Part shown: positions 33,456-41,168 of the stretch, in pieces
Numbering within the stretch: position 1 is the stretch's first letter
Layout: every line of letters starts with the position of its first letter
Assembly (NCBI GenBank): GCA_002372875.1
Contig: DFJD01000007.1
Coordinates: 1 to 55,988, forward strand
Direction of reading: 5' to 3'
Source: Clostridiales bacterium UBA3680
GTDB taxonomy: Bacteria > Bacillota > Clostridia > Lachnospirales > CAG-274
Length of the DNA: 55,988 bases
Notes under the pieces: generated by a model
The model's input: the letters and a program-made list of their open reading frames with translations, nothing else
Told to the model about the DNA's origin: nothing
Databases searched by the model: none
Program-made: the position numbers and the translations under genes

Positions 33456-33804
33456 AAAGATGTGTGACCGCAAAAACCGCTGGCGTGCGATAACCGTTGC
33501 TTTTCGGGCATCACCCGAAGAAAATGAACTTTTAAACCGCAAAGTGTACATCTGCGGCATTACAAAACAGCGGTATATTATCGACAGGCTGCTTGAAGAT
33601 AAAGTGAGTGTTGTGGTAAACAGGAAAGTTTTAAACAGGTTTTCGGAAAGGCTTGAGGTGTTTAATTCTACAATTCATATGGCACTGCAAGCAGGCACAC
33701 TTGACGATGTAAGTGCGGATGAACTTAAATTCATACTGAATATTTTAAAAGAAATACAAAGTGAGGAAAGGCATAAATGGGGAGATACAGAGACCAAAGA
33801 ATAA
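33448..33804 (+). CDS. MobC-like relaxosome accessory protein
   Basis: The protein has 118 residues: KNRWRAITVAFRASPEENEL then LNRKVYICGITKQRYIIDRL is the ribbon-helix-helix start of small relaxosome proteins found between integrase and MobC in such elements. The rest is helical. It overlaps both neighbours (8 bp with the integrase end, 28 bp with the next gene). Confidence 0.72.
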   Translation: MSEKMCDRKNRWRAITVAFRASPEENELLNRKVYICGITKQRYIIDRLLEDKVSVVVNRKVLNRFSERLEVFNSTIHMALQAGTLDDVSADELKFILNILKEIQSEERHKWGDTETKE

Positions 33805-34712
33805 CTGTCAGATTGACGGAAGAGGAAAAGGAGATTTTATATCGGCAGATGAAACGGGCGGGGAACAGAAACGTTTCGGATTTTATTATGACAGCAGCAT
33901 GTACGCACCAATCGACCGTTATTGATACTTCGCCGATTTTCGAAATAAAGGGCGAGTTGAGCCGTATCGGCAACAACGTAAACCAGATAGCAAAGGTGGC
34001 GAACACTACGCACAGTATATTTGCGGAAGATGTGGAGAAGCTGAAAGGCGATTTGAACGAGGCACGCAAGGCGGAGATAAACAAGTGTTTCGGCTTGTTG
34101 AATAAAGACCCGAAAGACCAATTCAATAGGTATATTGCGGTGGAAAATATCAACACGCGGATAAAAATGATGAATTATATGAGCGAGCATAATATCAAAA
34201 GTCAAGAGGATCTTTTAAGCAAAATAGAAACCGCCGAAAGACACAAGGCTTCCATAGAAAAAGAAATGAATTGGCTTAATGCAAAGCTTGACAGGGAACA
34301 GTCGCTTGTTACCGCAAGATATTATTACAGAAAAAATAAAGACATCTACCGCCGCTATGAAGCCATAACCGACCCGAAACAAAAGGAAATTTTCAAAACA
34401 GAAAACAGCAGGGAAATAAACCGCTATATGTGTGCAATCGCCATAATGAACCACGAAAAAGAAAAACACGGAACTTTGCCGACAACGAAAGAGAGAAAAA
34501 TGGATATAGAAAAAACAAAACAGCAGATCTCAAAATATAAAGAAATGCTGAAAGAAACCCAATCGGAACTCTCCCAACTTGAAATACTGTATGAAAATCT
34601 GTACGATATGGCACACCCGACAGAGTATGAATATGAGGAAGAAGTGGAGGAAGATTGGGAAGAGGAGTATAAGGGACCTGTGAGAGATAGAAACAGGGGG
34701 TGGGAAAGGTGA
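33777..34712 (+). CDS. MobC - relaxase C-terminus fusion, catalytic part deleted
   Basis: The protein has 311 residues. Residues 1-100 are MobC (QRITVRLTEEEKEILYRQMK, ELSRIGNNVNQIAKVANTTH). From about 110 on the sequence is the helical tail of a MOB-type relaxase (NKDPKDQFNRYIAVENINTR, KASIEKEMNWLNAKLDREQS, a charged EEEVEEDWEEEY end). The relaxase nuclease domain with its tyrosine and three-His motif is absent. An in-frame deletion has joined the two genes. It may be expressed but cannot nick DNA. The join is best placed near 34050-34110. Confidence 0.75.
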   Translation: MGRYRDQRITVRLTEEEKEILYRQMKRAGNRNVSDFIMTAACTHQSTVIDTSPIFEIKGELSRIGNNVNQIAKVANTTHSIFAEDVEKLKGDLNEARKAEINKCFGLLNKDPKDQFNRYIAVENINTRIKMMNYMSEHNIKSQEDLLSKIETAERHKASIEKEMNWLNAKLDREQSLVTARYYYRKNKDIYRRYEAITDPKQKEIFKTENSREINRYMCAIAIMNHEKEKHGTLPTTKERKMDIEKTKQQISKYKEMLKETQSELSQLEILYENLYDMAHPTEYEYEEEVEEDWEEEYKGPVRDRNRGWER

Positions 34713-34742
34713 AAAGACTTGCCATTACACTAGACCGCAGAT

Positions 34743-34803
34743 AAAAATGTCACTGTAAATTAAAAAAATGTCACTGTAAACTCAAAAAATGTCACCGTAA
34801 AAA
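34743..34803 (+). repeat. Three 21-bp tandem repeats (TGTCACTGTAAA)
   Basis: AAAAATGTCACTGTAAA recurs with TGTCAC starting at 34748, 34769 and 34790, a 21-bp period; the last copy is TGTCACCGTAAA. Multiple short end repeats beginning TGT are typical for IS21-family termini, so this may be a relic end. No istA/istB is in the window, so the identity is a guess. Confidence 0.6.
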
Positions 34804-34807
34804 CAGA

Positions 34808-34978
34808 TATGAAGATTTATATGCTTCTAAAAGAGGATTCGACTCAAACCAGAGATGATTTGGCAAAAAAATCGGTAAAACACAACGAACAGTCCAAAGA
34901 GCGCTTGATAAGCTGTCCGCCGAAGGCAAAATTCAAAGGATTGGATCTGCTAAAAAAAGGATATTGGGAAGTGTTTTA
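34808..34978 (+). pseudogene. Winged-helix tail of a lost AlbA_2-type regulator
   Basis: ATGAAGATTTATATGCTTCT encodes MKIYMLLKEDSTQTRDDLAK. With a one-base shift near 34870 it goes on as KTQRTVQRALDKLSAEGKIQ, and after another shift ends near GYWEVF and TAA. This is the last wHTH of an AlbA_2-type protein whose front part is gone. It precedes module copy 2 just as the intact AlbA_2 gene at 29145 precedes module copy 1. Confidence 0.65.
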
Positions 34979-35284
34979 ATAAATTACGGGTCGGCACGAA
35001 ACGTATGCCGAATGCCGGGAATTACTGTGGAATTTTCGGAAAACATATTGACTTATATTTGAGGTGGTGTTATAACCAATCTGACAGGGGAATTGTAAAT
35101 CAAACAGTTGCTATAAACTGATAGCAATTTGATAGAAAAATCTTATTGTAATTAAAATAAACCATACCGGCACATATAAAAATCTCTAAATTTAGAGGAT
35201 ACTCTATATTTAAGAGAGTTGGAATAATGCAAACGCTTACTGAAACAGCGTAATATCGTGTTTTTTGAGGCGTAGTCAAGCTGA
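34979..35284. other. Non-coding spacer of the second module
   Basis: I see no gene. Short matches to 30850-31020 remain (TTGCTAT...GATAGCAA, AATCTCTAAATTTAGAG), showing that this is the diverged counterpart of the spacer before module copy 1. Confidence 0.5.
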
Positions 35285-35391
35285 ATGGCAACGATTTGGT
35301 AACATTTCTCTATCATTGGCAACAGTTGTAAATATTCTGTCTGAAAAGATAAGAGCTATCTGATTCAAATATGGATCGGACAGCTCTTTTT
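35285..35391. repeat. 107-bp module repeat, copy 2 (TGGCAAC sites + terminator)
   Basis: Diverged copy of 31110-31215: TGGCAAC at 35286 and 35317 with TGGTAAC at 35297, the shared block CTGTCTGAAAAGATAAGAGC, then the terminator AGAGCTATCTGATTC / GATCGGACAGCTCT and a T-run. The loop differs while the stem is largely kept. Confidence 0.7.
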
Positions 35392-35395
35392 GTAT

Positions 35396-36454
35396 TTATT
35401 CGGAATCATTGTACTTGTTTAATACTTTGATAATATGGACAGTAGATAGAACTGCATTGTAACATAACTCGGCATCCATCGGTGTGGCTGTTCTGTTATG
35501 GGTTAACTCATTGGAAAAGTCTATCGATGCTCTAGCGAATTTAATTTCTCTTTCTTTACTTCTTTTTTTCAAGCAGTAGTTTATATATGCTTCAAGCATT
35601 CTTTTAGAATCAGCTTTCCCTATCTTCGTTCCATCAACAGAAGGATGTTTTTCTTTAATGAACACAGTCTGTGCTAATGTAATTAAGAGTTCACGACCAT
35701 ACATACCCACAGATTGATAATCTTCTGTAACATTTGCTTCAATTAAAACCTCCTTCATTCTCTCAACACTACTATCAACCTTATCCCACCCAGTTGACTC
35801 ATAACTTATAAGGTTTGTTGTAGATTCTTCAGAGTTACTGATTATGGCTATCAAAGGTGCATATATATCTCGAATATAGTTTCTTCTACTTTGGTAAGTT
35901 GTCAGTTCTTTTTGCTTATAATCATTGTACCAATCCCACAAATCATTATATGTGTGTACGGGCTTTAATCCAAGTTGTTCTAATAATGCAGCTAATTGTT
36001 GATGTTTTGATTTATAATAGTTGTTTTCTTTTGCATCACGAATTTGAATTATTCCTGTTCCTGCTTTTATCAATATATCTTTTTCTTCATTTATTAAAGA
36101 AAGAACAGATTCTTTGCTCTCTTTAGGAGTTATAGCGGCCCAGTCAACGTACTGTTCAATTTTGGCAACAAAATCAACTCCTGTGATAACATATCTATCG
36201 TCTGAATATAGTTTTTTTTAAGAATCATCAACTATTTTTTCATATTGAGCTTTCTTATTTAATATTTTGGAAAAATCAGAATATTTGATATGAAATGTTA
36301 ATCGATAATAGTCGATCCCACCATTCCAGTTATCATGTTCAAGAAAATCAAGTGAATATTCTGCCTTTTTGATTAAATCAACAATAAAGCCTTGATTATT
36401 ACTTCTCAAATCTTGTACTATCATAGAAACAAGATTTTTTACTAAATCATCAAT
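35396..36454 (-). pseudogene. Abi/HEPN-like accessory protein interrupted by one nonsense codon
   Basis: One reading frame of about 350 codons runs from near 36454 to 35396, broken only by TAA at 36218-36220 in an A-rich run (GATTCTTAAAAAAAACTATA). The N-terminal domain (KKAEYSLDFLEHDNWNGGID, then KKLYSDDRYVITGV across the stop) is a module I associate with phage-defence proteins. The C-terminal half ends DFSNELTHNRTATPMDAELC, a helical HEPN-like region. No good start codon exists: ATT 36454 follows AAGGGG, and ATG 36424 has no ribosome site. It could be a true pseudogene, a sequencing artefact in the A-run, or a two-part gene. It fills the slot of the small gene in module copy 1. Confidence 0.6.
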
Positions 36455-36479
36455 ATTAATTCCCCTTAATACTCAACGT

Positions 36480-36664
36480 TCAAATTGAATTGTTATTTCG
36501 TTCAGCTTCATTCCGCTCCGCCTCTGACCTCGGATACCTGTATCTCCACTGGTCATACTCCTCACGGGTGATCTCCCCACCCCGGTACTTCTGAGCCATT
36601 TCCTCCCAGGGTTCGAGCAGACCTGTCATTTTGGAAAAGGTCGAGCCGTTCTGTCTGTGCTGCT
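36480..36664 (-). pseudogene. C-terminal remnant of the module XRE regulator
   Basis: On the minus strand the bases read QNGSTFSKMTGLLEPWEEMA, QKYRGGEITREEYDQWRYRY, PRSEAERNEAERNNNSI, stop. This matches the end of the XRE gene at 31561-31968 and continues past its premature stop. Immediately upstream the old promoter/operator DNA follows, so the HTH part was deleted. Confidence 0.75.
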
Positions 36665-36963
36665 GTATTTTACAAATCTATTATAACATATATGCTTAGT
36701 GTTTGCCAAGAGAGTAGGAATAAAAATGTTTAGTGATTTTATACTTGACATAACGAAATCTGGCCTGGTTTTTGGTTATGTTTGGGATTAAACCGAATAA
36801 TCGGGGATAAAATATTATAGAAGGCAATGTGCCAAATTTGCGACAGTTGAGATAATTATTTTAAAGAATTAAAATAAAATTTAAAATGTGGTTCGAAATT
36901 TTAAAAACATTTTAAATTTTGAAAATATAATTTAAAATGTTTTGGTAAATATTTAAAATTGTG
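36665..36963. other. AT-rich intergenic DNA with repeated ATTTAAAAT words
   Basis: Two TGCTTAGTGTTT-like operator relics lie at about 36692-36740. From 36860 on the word ATTTAAAAT or its complement ATTTTAAAT recurs many times (near 36870, 36889, 36909, 36929, 36951), leading into the promoter of the next gene. I see no coding sequence. Confidence 0.6.
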
Positions 36964-36992
36964 TTGACAGATTTAAAATTTTACAGTAAAAT
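36964..36992 (+). promoter_or_regulatory. Promoter with ATTTAAAAT operators for AlbA_2 gene 2
   Basis: TTGACA (36964-36969), 17 bp, TAAAAT (36987-36992). The spacer holds ATTTAAAATTTT, and further copies lie upstream and at 37011-37020 next to the start codon. It is the same arrangement as at 29053, with a completely different operator word. Confidence 0.72.
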
Positions 36993-37018
36993 TTTAAATA
37001 AAGGCGGTGAGATTTAAA

Positions 37019-38443
37019 ATGAATGAAACAGAATTAAAAAATATTGTAAAAAAGATTCAAAATGCTCAAGCGGAATTTCAAACTGTGGAAGTTAAACGAA
37101 GCAAAACCCAGGCCACCGAAAAGTTGTTTGATACCCTCTCTAGTTTTTCAAACCAGGATGAAGGCGGAGTTATCATATTTGGTTTATATGAAAGCGAAAA
37201 TTTCGCTGTAACGGGTGTTGATAATGTACAGGAACTTCAAAAAAGTGTAATGAATCAGTGTGAGCAGATGGAGCCGCCTGTAAGAGCGGTATTTACCGTT
37301 GCCGAGATAGACGGCAAAAGTGTGGTATCTGCTGAGATACCGCCGATAGATATAACGGAGCGTCCTTGTTTTTACAAAGGCAAGGGACGGTTGAAAGGCT
37401 CGTATGTGCGTGTGGGCGAATCGGACCAGCACATGAGCGAATACGAAGTGTATAGCTTTGAAGCATATCGCAAAAAGTATCAGGACGATATTCGGACTGT
37501 TGATAGAGCGGCTGTGACATCGCTGAATGCCGATAAACTTAATGACTATTTAAAACGGCTGAAAACCGATAAGCTCAATTTGAGCAGCCTTGATGACAGT
37601 CAAATACTTGAACTTATGAGTATGATCCGTGAGGATAAGCCTACGCTTGCTGCCGAGTTTCTGTTCGGCTTGTATCCACAGGCTTTTTTTCCTCAGCTTG
37701 GTATAATTGCTGTATCGGTACCCGGTACTGAAATTGGTGATATCGACATAGATGGTTCAAGGTTTATAGATAATAGGCGTATCGAAGGTACTATTCCCGA
37801 AATGGTCGATGCGGCTTTGCAGTTTGTTCGCAAAAATACGCGGAAAAAGACAATAGTCGATCCCGATACGGGAAAACGCAAGGACAAGACGGATTATCCC
37901 GTCAATTCTGTGCGCGAGGCACTGCTTAATGCACTTGTTCATCGCGATTACAGCATCCATACCGAGGGTATGCCCGTGCAGTTAAGCATATTTACAGATC
38001 GCCTTGAAATAACAAATCCAGGCGGATTGTATGGCAGATTAACACTTGATACACTTGGTAAAGTGCAGCCTGATACAAGAAATCCGGTGCTTGCAACTGC
38101 TTTGGAGGTTTTGGATATGACAGAAAACCGTTACTCGGGGATACCCACTATACGTAGAGAACTTAAAGAACACGGTTTGCCCGACCCTGAATTCCGTAAC
38201 GAGCGCGGCGAATTTACAGTTTGTTTCAGACTTGCGGAAGAAAAAAACGCACAAAACGGGGATATAGACATTGTAGAATTCTGCAAAACTCCGAGAACAC
38301 GCAAAGAAATAGCCGAATATCTGGGTCTTAGTTCGGTGACTTATGCAATAAATAGGCATGTGAAGCCGCTTGTGGATAACGGACAAATAAAACTCTCCAT
38401 ACCCGACTCTCCTTCAAGCCCGAATCAAAGATATTATTCTTGA
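37019..38443 (+). CDS. AlbA_2 / ATPase-fold regulator (2)
   Basis: The gene has 474 codons from ATG 37019, which has AAGGCGG 12 nt upstream; GTG 37007 overlaps that site. The AlbA_2 domain is at about 15-140 (EFQTVEVKRSKTQATEKLFD, SSFSNQDEGGVIIFGLYESE). The GHKL-like C-terminal region spans about 290-400 (SVREALLNALVHRDYSIHTE, ITNPGGLYGR, ENRYSGIPTIRRELK). A final winged helix is RTRKEIAEYLGLSSVTYAIN. It is probably an autoregulated transcription factor of accessory DNA. A terminator follows, so it is a single-gene unit. Confidence 0.85.
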   Translation: MNETELKNIVKKIQNAQAEFQTVEVKRSKTQATEKLFDTLSSFSNQDEGGVIIFGLYESENFAVTGVDNVQELQKSVMNQCEQMEPPVRAVFTVAEIDGKSVVSAEIPPIDITERPCFYKGKGRLKGSYVRVGESDQHMSEYEVYSFEAYRKKYQDDIRTVDRAAVTSLNADKLNDYLKRLKTDKLNLSSLDDSQILELMSMIREDKPTLAAEFLFGLYPQAFFPQLGIIAVSVPGTEIGDIDIDGSRFIDNRRIEGTIPEMVDAALQFVRKNTRKKTIVDPDTGKRKDKTDYPVNSVREALLNALVHRDYSIHTEGMPVQLSIFTDRLEITNPGGLYGRLTLDTLGKVQPDTRNPVLATALEVLDMTENRYSGIPTIRRELKEHGLPDPEFRNERGEFTVCFRLAEEKNAQNGDIDIVEFCKTPRTRKEIAEYLGLSSVTYAINRHVKPLVDNGQIKLSIPDSPSSPNQRYYS

Positions 38444-38513
38444 TAAAAATGATTGTTATATGCGAAATATGACATAAAGCGGTATATATTGCTTTTTGTT
38501 ATCCAATGCAACG

Positions 38514-38543
38514 AAATGACCTTCATTTGCGGAGGTCATTTTT
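38514..38543 (+). terminator. Terminator after AlbA_2 gene 2
   Basis: AAATGACCT (38514-38522) and AGGTCATTT (38533-38541) pair exactly around 10 nt and run into T-rich DNA. Confidence 0.85.
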
Positions 38544-38941
38544 AATATTATAGTTTCATTCAACTAAAACTTGTTTTTAATCCTATTTTAAGTATACTAT
38601 TTTTGAAGATGAAATTATGGGTGTGGTAATTTACGAAAAAAGAGATTTCGCTTAGTTATATAGAATCAAGTATCTTATTGGCGGATGTGTAAAAGCAGAT
38701 AAAATATAAATGTTTTTTCGGGATAATAACGGATAGGCGTAGCTAAAGAAAAGTTGCCGCCTGTGTTTTTACTTGGGAACATTTCAATATTGAACGAATA
38801 ATGAGGGAAACTGGTTAATTATAGGTGATGTTTCCTGGAGTTTAATTGACTAAAATCGTTAACAGTTGTAGCAAATTAAAAATGGTTTGTTTTTGGAGAA
38901 GTATAAATGTTGTTAAATATTTATGCACTTTTTGTGTTGTG
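38544..38941. other. Non-coding DNA before the BREX operon
   Basis: About 400 bp with stops in all frames. I find no gene relic, no convincing hairpin and no repeat. It probably contains the left junction of the defence island. Confidence 0.5.
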
Positions 38942-38970
38942 TTGACAAAACGCTTGTTTCGTGCTATAGT
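38942..38970 (+). promoter_or_regulatory. Promoter of the BREX operon
   Basis: TTGACA (38942-38947), an exact 17-bp spacer and TATAGT (38965-38970) lie about 40 bp upstream of the first gene. No other strong promoter or terminator is visible until 53030, so the eight genes are probably one transcript. Confidence 0.8.
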
Positions 38971-39012
38971 GATGGCATGTAAACGCTAATAAAAATTAAG
39001 GGAGATGTGAGC

Positions 39013-39231
39013 ATGTTATTTTCCGATAATATCAAAATAATGAGACAAAAACTCTTTCTTTCTCAAGATGCTTTTGCAAAAGAGCTTGCTGTCTCTGTAT
39101 CTACTGTAAATAGGTGGGAAATCGGTAAAAGCATTCCTAACCTATCCACAATGAAGAGAATCAAGGATTTTTGTGATGTGCATAATGTTGATTATGTTCC
39201 GATTGAAGAAAGTTGGTTGGCAGCTCGATAA
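39013..39231 (+). CDS. Small XRE-family regulator heading the BREX operon
   Basis: The protein has 72 residues from ATG 39013 (GGGAG 8 nt upstream; GTG 39007 adds two residues). It is almost only a helix-turn-helix: NIKIMRQKLFLSQDAFAKEL then AVSVSTVNRWEIGKSIPNLS. First place in the operon and the minimal size suggest an autoregulator that limits BREX expression. The 33-bp gap to the next gene supports co-transcription. Confidence 0.82.
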   Translation: MLFSDNIKIMRQKLFLSQDAFAKELAVSVSTVNRWEIGKSIPNLSTMKRIKDFCDVHNVDYVPIEESWLAAR

Positions 39232-39264
39232 ATCAATGTATCCGTTCATAGGTGAGGCGATTGT

Positions 39265-41151
39265 ATGGCAAAGCGTATTCCTTGGAGTAAACATGAGATA
39301 GCACTTCTCTTTATGGCTTATGAGAACGTTGTTAATGGTAGCAGCATGAAGGAACAAGCTTTTTGGCTCTCCGATAACCTTCGCCGGCTTGCATCTATAA
39401 ACGGGATTGTTATAGATGGAACTTTTCGTAATATCAATGGCATGAATATGCAGTTAGAAAATGTACAGTTTCTATTTACAGGCGGAGAAAAAGGGCTATC
39501 TGGGGCATCAAGAGCAATTCGCAATATGTATGATATATTTGTGAATGATCATGATCAATTCGTTGCCATCCTAAGAGAAGCAACCACTATGTTGAATACT
39601 GAGGTCGAAAGTAACGCTCAATCCCCCAAAAATTCTGCCAATGATTCGGATACCACACACAAACCAATAATACGGATCTCGTGGGATAAGTATGAAACCG
39701 CTCTTCTTTTTAAGGCGTATGAAAGTATTACCCGTGGCGAGGATTATAAGTCAGAAGCGGTTAAACTATCAAATACACTTCGCCAGTATGCTATCAATCG
39801 TGGAATAAAGATCAATGAAACTTATCGAAATGTCAACGGAATGAAAATGCACTTGGCTCAGTTGCAATACCTTTTTACAGGTGGTAATAAAGGACTGCCA
39901 TCATGTTCAAAGGCTATCAAAGAAATGTATGAGCTATACCAAAGTGATTATAATACTTACTTATCACTACTAAAGGAGGCGATTCGATTGAGCCAAGTAC
40001 CTGAGTGTGTAAATGATAATTGTTCTAACAAAGTTTTGCATGAATACATCGAACGTGTTGAATCATATGTGCTTAAAGCGGATCTAAATGGGTGTACAGT
40101 CGATGAAACCGCTATGGCTCTGGAATTACCGGTACTGACAGTCAAGGAAGCTGTAGCTTCTTCAATAGATATTGTATCTATAAGCGATAGATTGATTCAT
40201 AAAGAAGCGTTTGTTGATTGGGAAGTCGGAGCAGACTGTCTACAAGCAGTCTTAGAAAAACTGATGGAGAAAAACAACGGCTATGTTTCAGCAGCCCAGT
40301 TGTATGATTATGCCAAACTTGATATGGCAATGTTTATGAACGATAATGATATGGGCGATCAGCGAAAGATATTTGACATGGCAGAACATCTGTTTTCAAA
40401 AGAAAAATACCATGATGTACACTACTCATTTCAAGGTAAAGCGCATATTACAAGTTCTCAAGAAACCGTAACATCCAAACTTGATATAATAATGAAATAT
40501 GCTCGTGATCAAGGCGGTTTCTTCAGTAAGAATGATTTGGAAGAGTATTTGCACCTGCTGGGCATAAACAATACACATTCTCGTCAGTATATGAAGTTAT
40601 CTTCTGCACCGGATTTTCTATTTTACAAACCTGGATATATAATTACATCGGAAAGCATTGGTATCACACCTGAATGGTTGAATAAGGCAAGAAAAGCCGT
40701 CAAAACACTATTTAACGATGTCGGAGATCATATCGTTATCAGAGATATTCAACCTATGTGGTATGACCTTTTGCCTGATCTGCCGGGAGGAAGAGCATGG
40801 ACACCACTATTGTTACAGAGTATCCTGCGCTTTTATTACAACGAAATCGGTGCGAAAACAATATGTGCTCTTAATACGCAGTCAATAGATACACTGCACG
40901 CAATGTTAGTGACGCTTGATAGTGAAATTCAAACATTCTCCGATGCAGTGTTATCACTGTTTGTTGAAAAGCAGATCACACTGCTTGATAACAGTACACA
41001 GACGTATAGCAGCGAGGAACTTCGTCAAATACTTGTCGAATACGGATTAATTGCTGGTAGAGAGCTCATCTACACAATTCCGGATGCATTGCCTAATGAT
41101 GGTCGATTCATATGGGATTTAGACCGCAAGAGCGTTACTATAAAAATATAA
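39265..41151 (+). CDS. Unrecognised 628-aa BREX-operon protein with duplicated N-terminal domain
   Basis: The protein has two tandem copies of a ~105-residue domain, at about 5-110 (WSKHEIALLFMAYENVVNGS ... FRNINGMNMQL ... FTGGEKGL ... AIRNMYDIF) and 137-243 (WDKYETALLFKAYESITRGE ... YRNVNGMKMHL ... FTGGNKGL ... AIKEMYELY). The remainder looks like a chain of small helical or winged-helix parts (TVDETAMALELPVLTVKEAV, GYVSAAQLYDYAKLDMAMF, GGFFSKNDLEEYLHLLGI). No nuclease, methylase or ATPase motif is visible. I do not recognise the family. Basic/aromatic repeats plus winged helices suggest DNA binding, which this operon needs because it lacks a PglX specificity protein; that is inference. A 17-bp gap separates it from brxP. 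Confidence 0.8.
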   Translation: MAKRIPWSKHEIALLFMAYENVVNGSSMKEQAFWLSDNLRRLASINGIVIDGTFRNINGMNMQLENVQFLFTGGEKGLSGASRAIRNMYDIFVNDHDQFVAILREATTMLNTEVESNAQSPKNSANDSDTTHKPIIRISWDKYETALLFKAYESITRGEDYKSEAVKLSNTLRQYAINRGIKINETYRNVNGMKMHLAQLQYLFTGGNKGLPSCSKAIKEMYELYQSDYNTYLSLLKEAIRLSQVPECVNDNCSNKVLHEYIERVESYVLKADLNGCTVDETAMALELPVLTVKEAVASSIDIVSISDRLIHKEAFVDWEVGADCLQAVLEKLMEKNNGYVSAAQLYDYAKLDMAMFMNDNDMGDQRKIFDMAEHLFSKEKYHDVHYSFQGKAHITSSQETVTSKLDIIMKYARDQGGFFSKNDLEEYLHLLGINNTHSRQYMKLSSAPDFLFYKPGYIITSESIGITPEWLNKARKAVKTLFNDVGDHIVIRDIQPMWYDLLPDLPGGRAWTPLLLQSILRFYYNEIGAKTICALNTQSIDTLHAMLVTLDSEIQTFSDAVLSLFVEKQITLLDNSTQTYSSEELRQILVEYGLIAGRELIYTIPDALPNDGRFIWDLDRKSVTIKI

Positions 41152-41168
41152 CTAAGGAATGATAAGCC

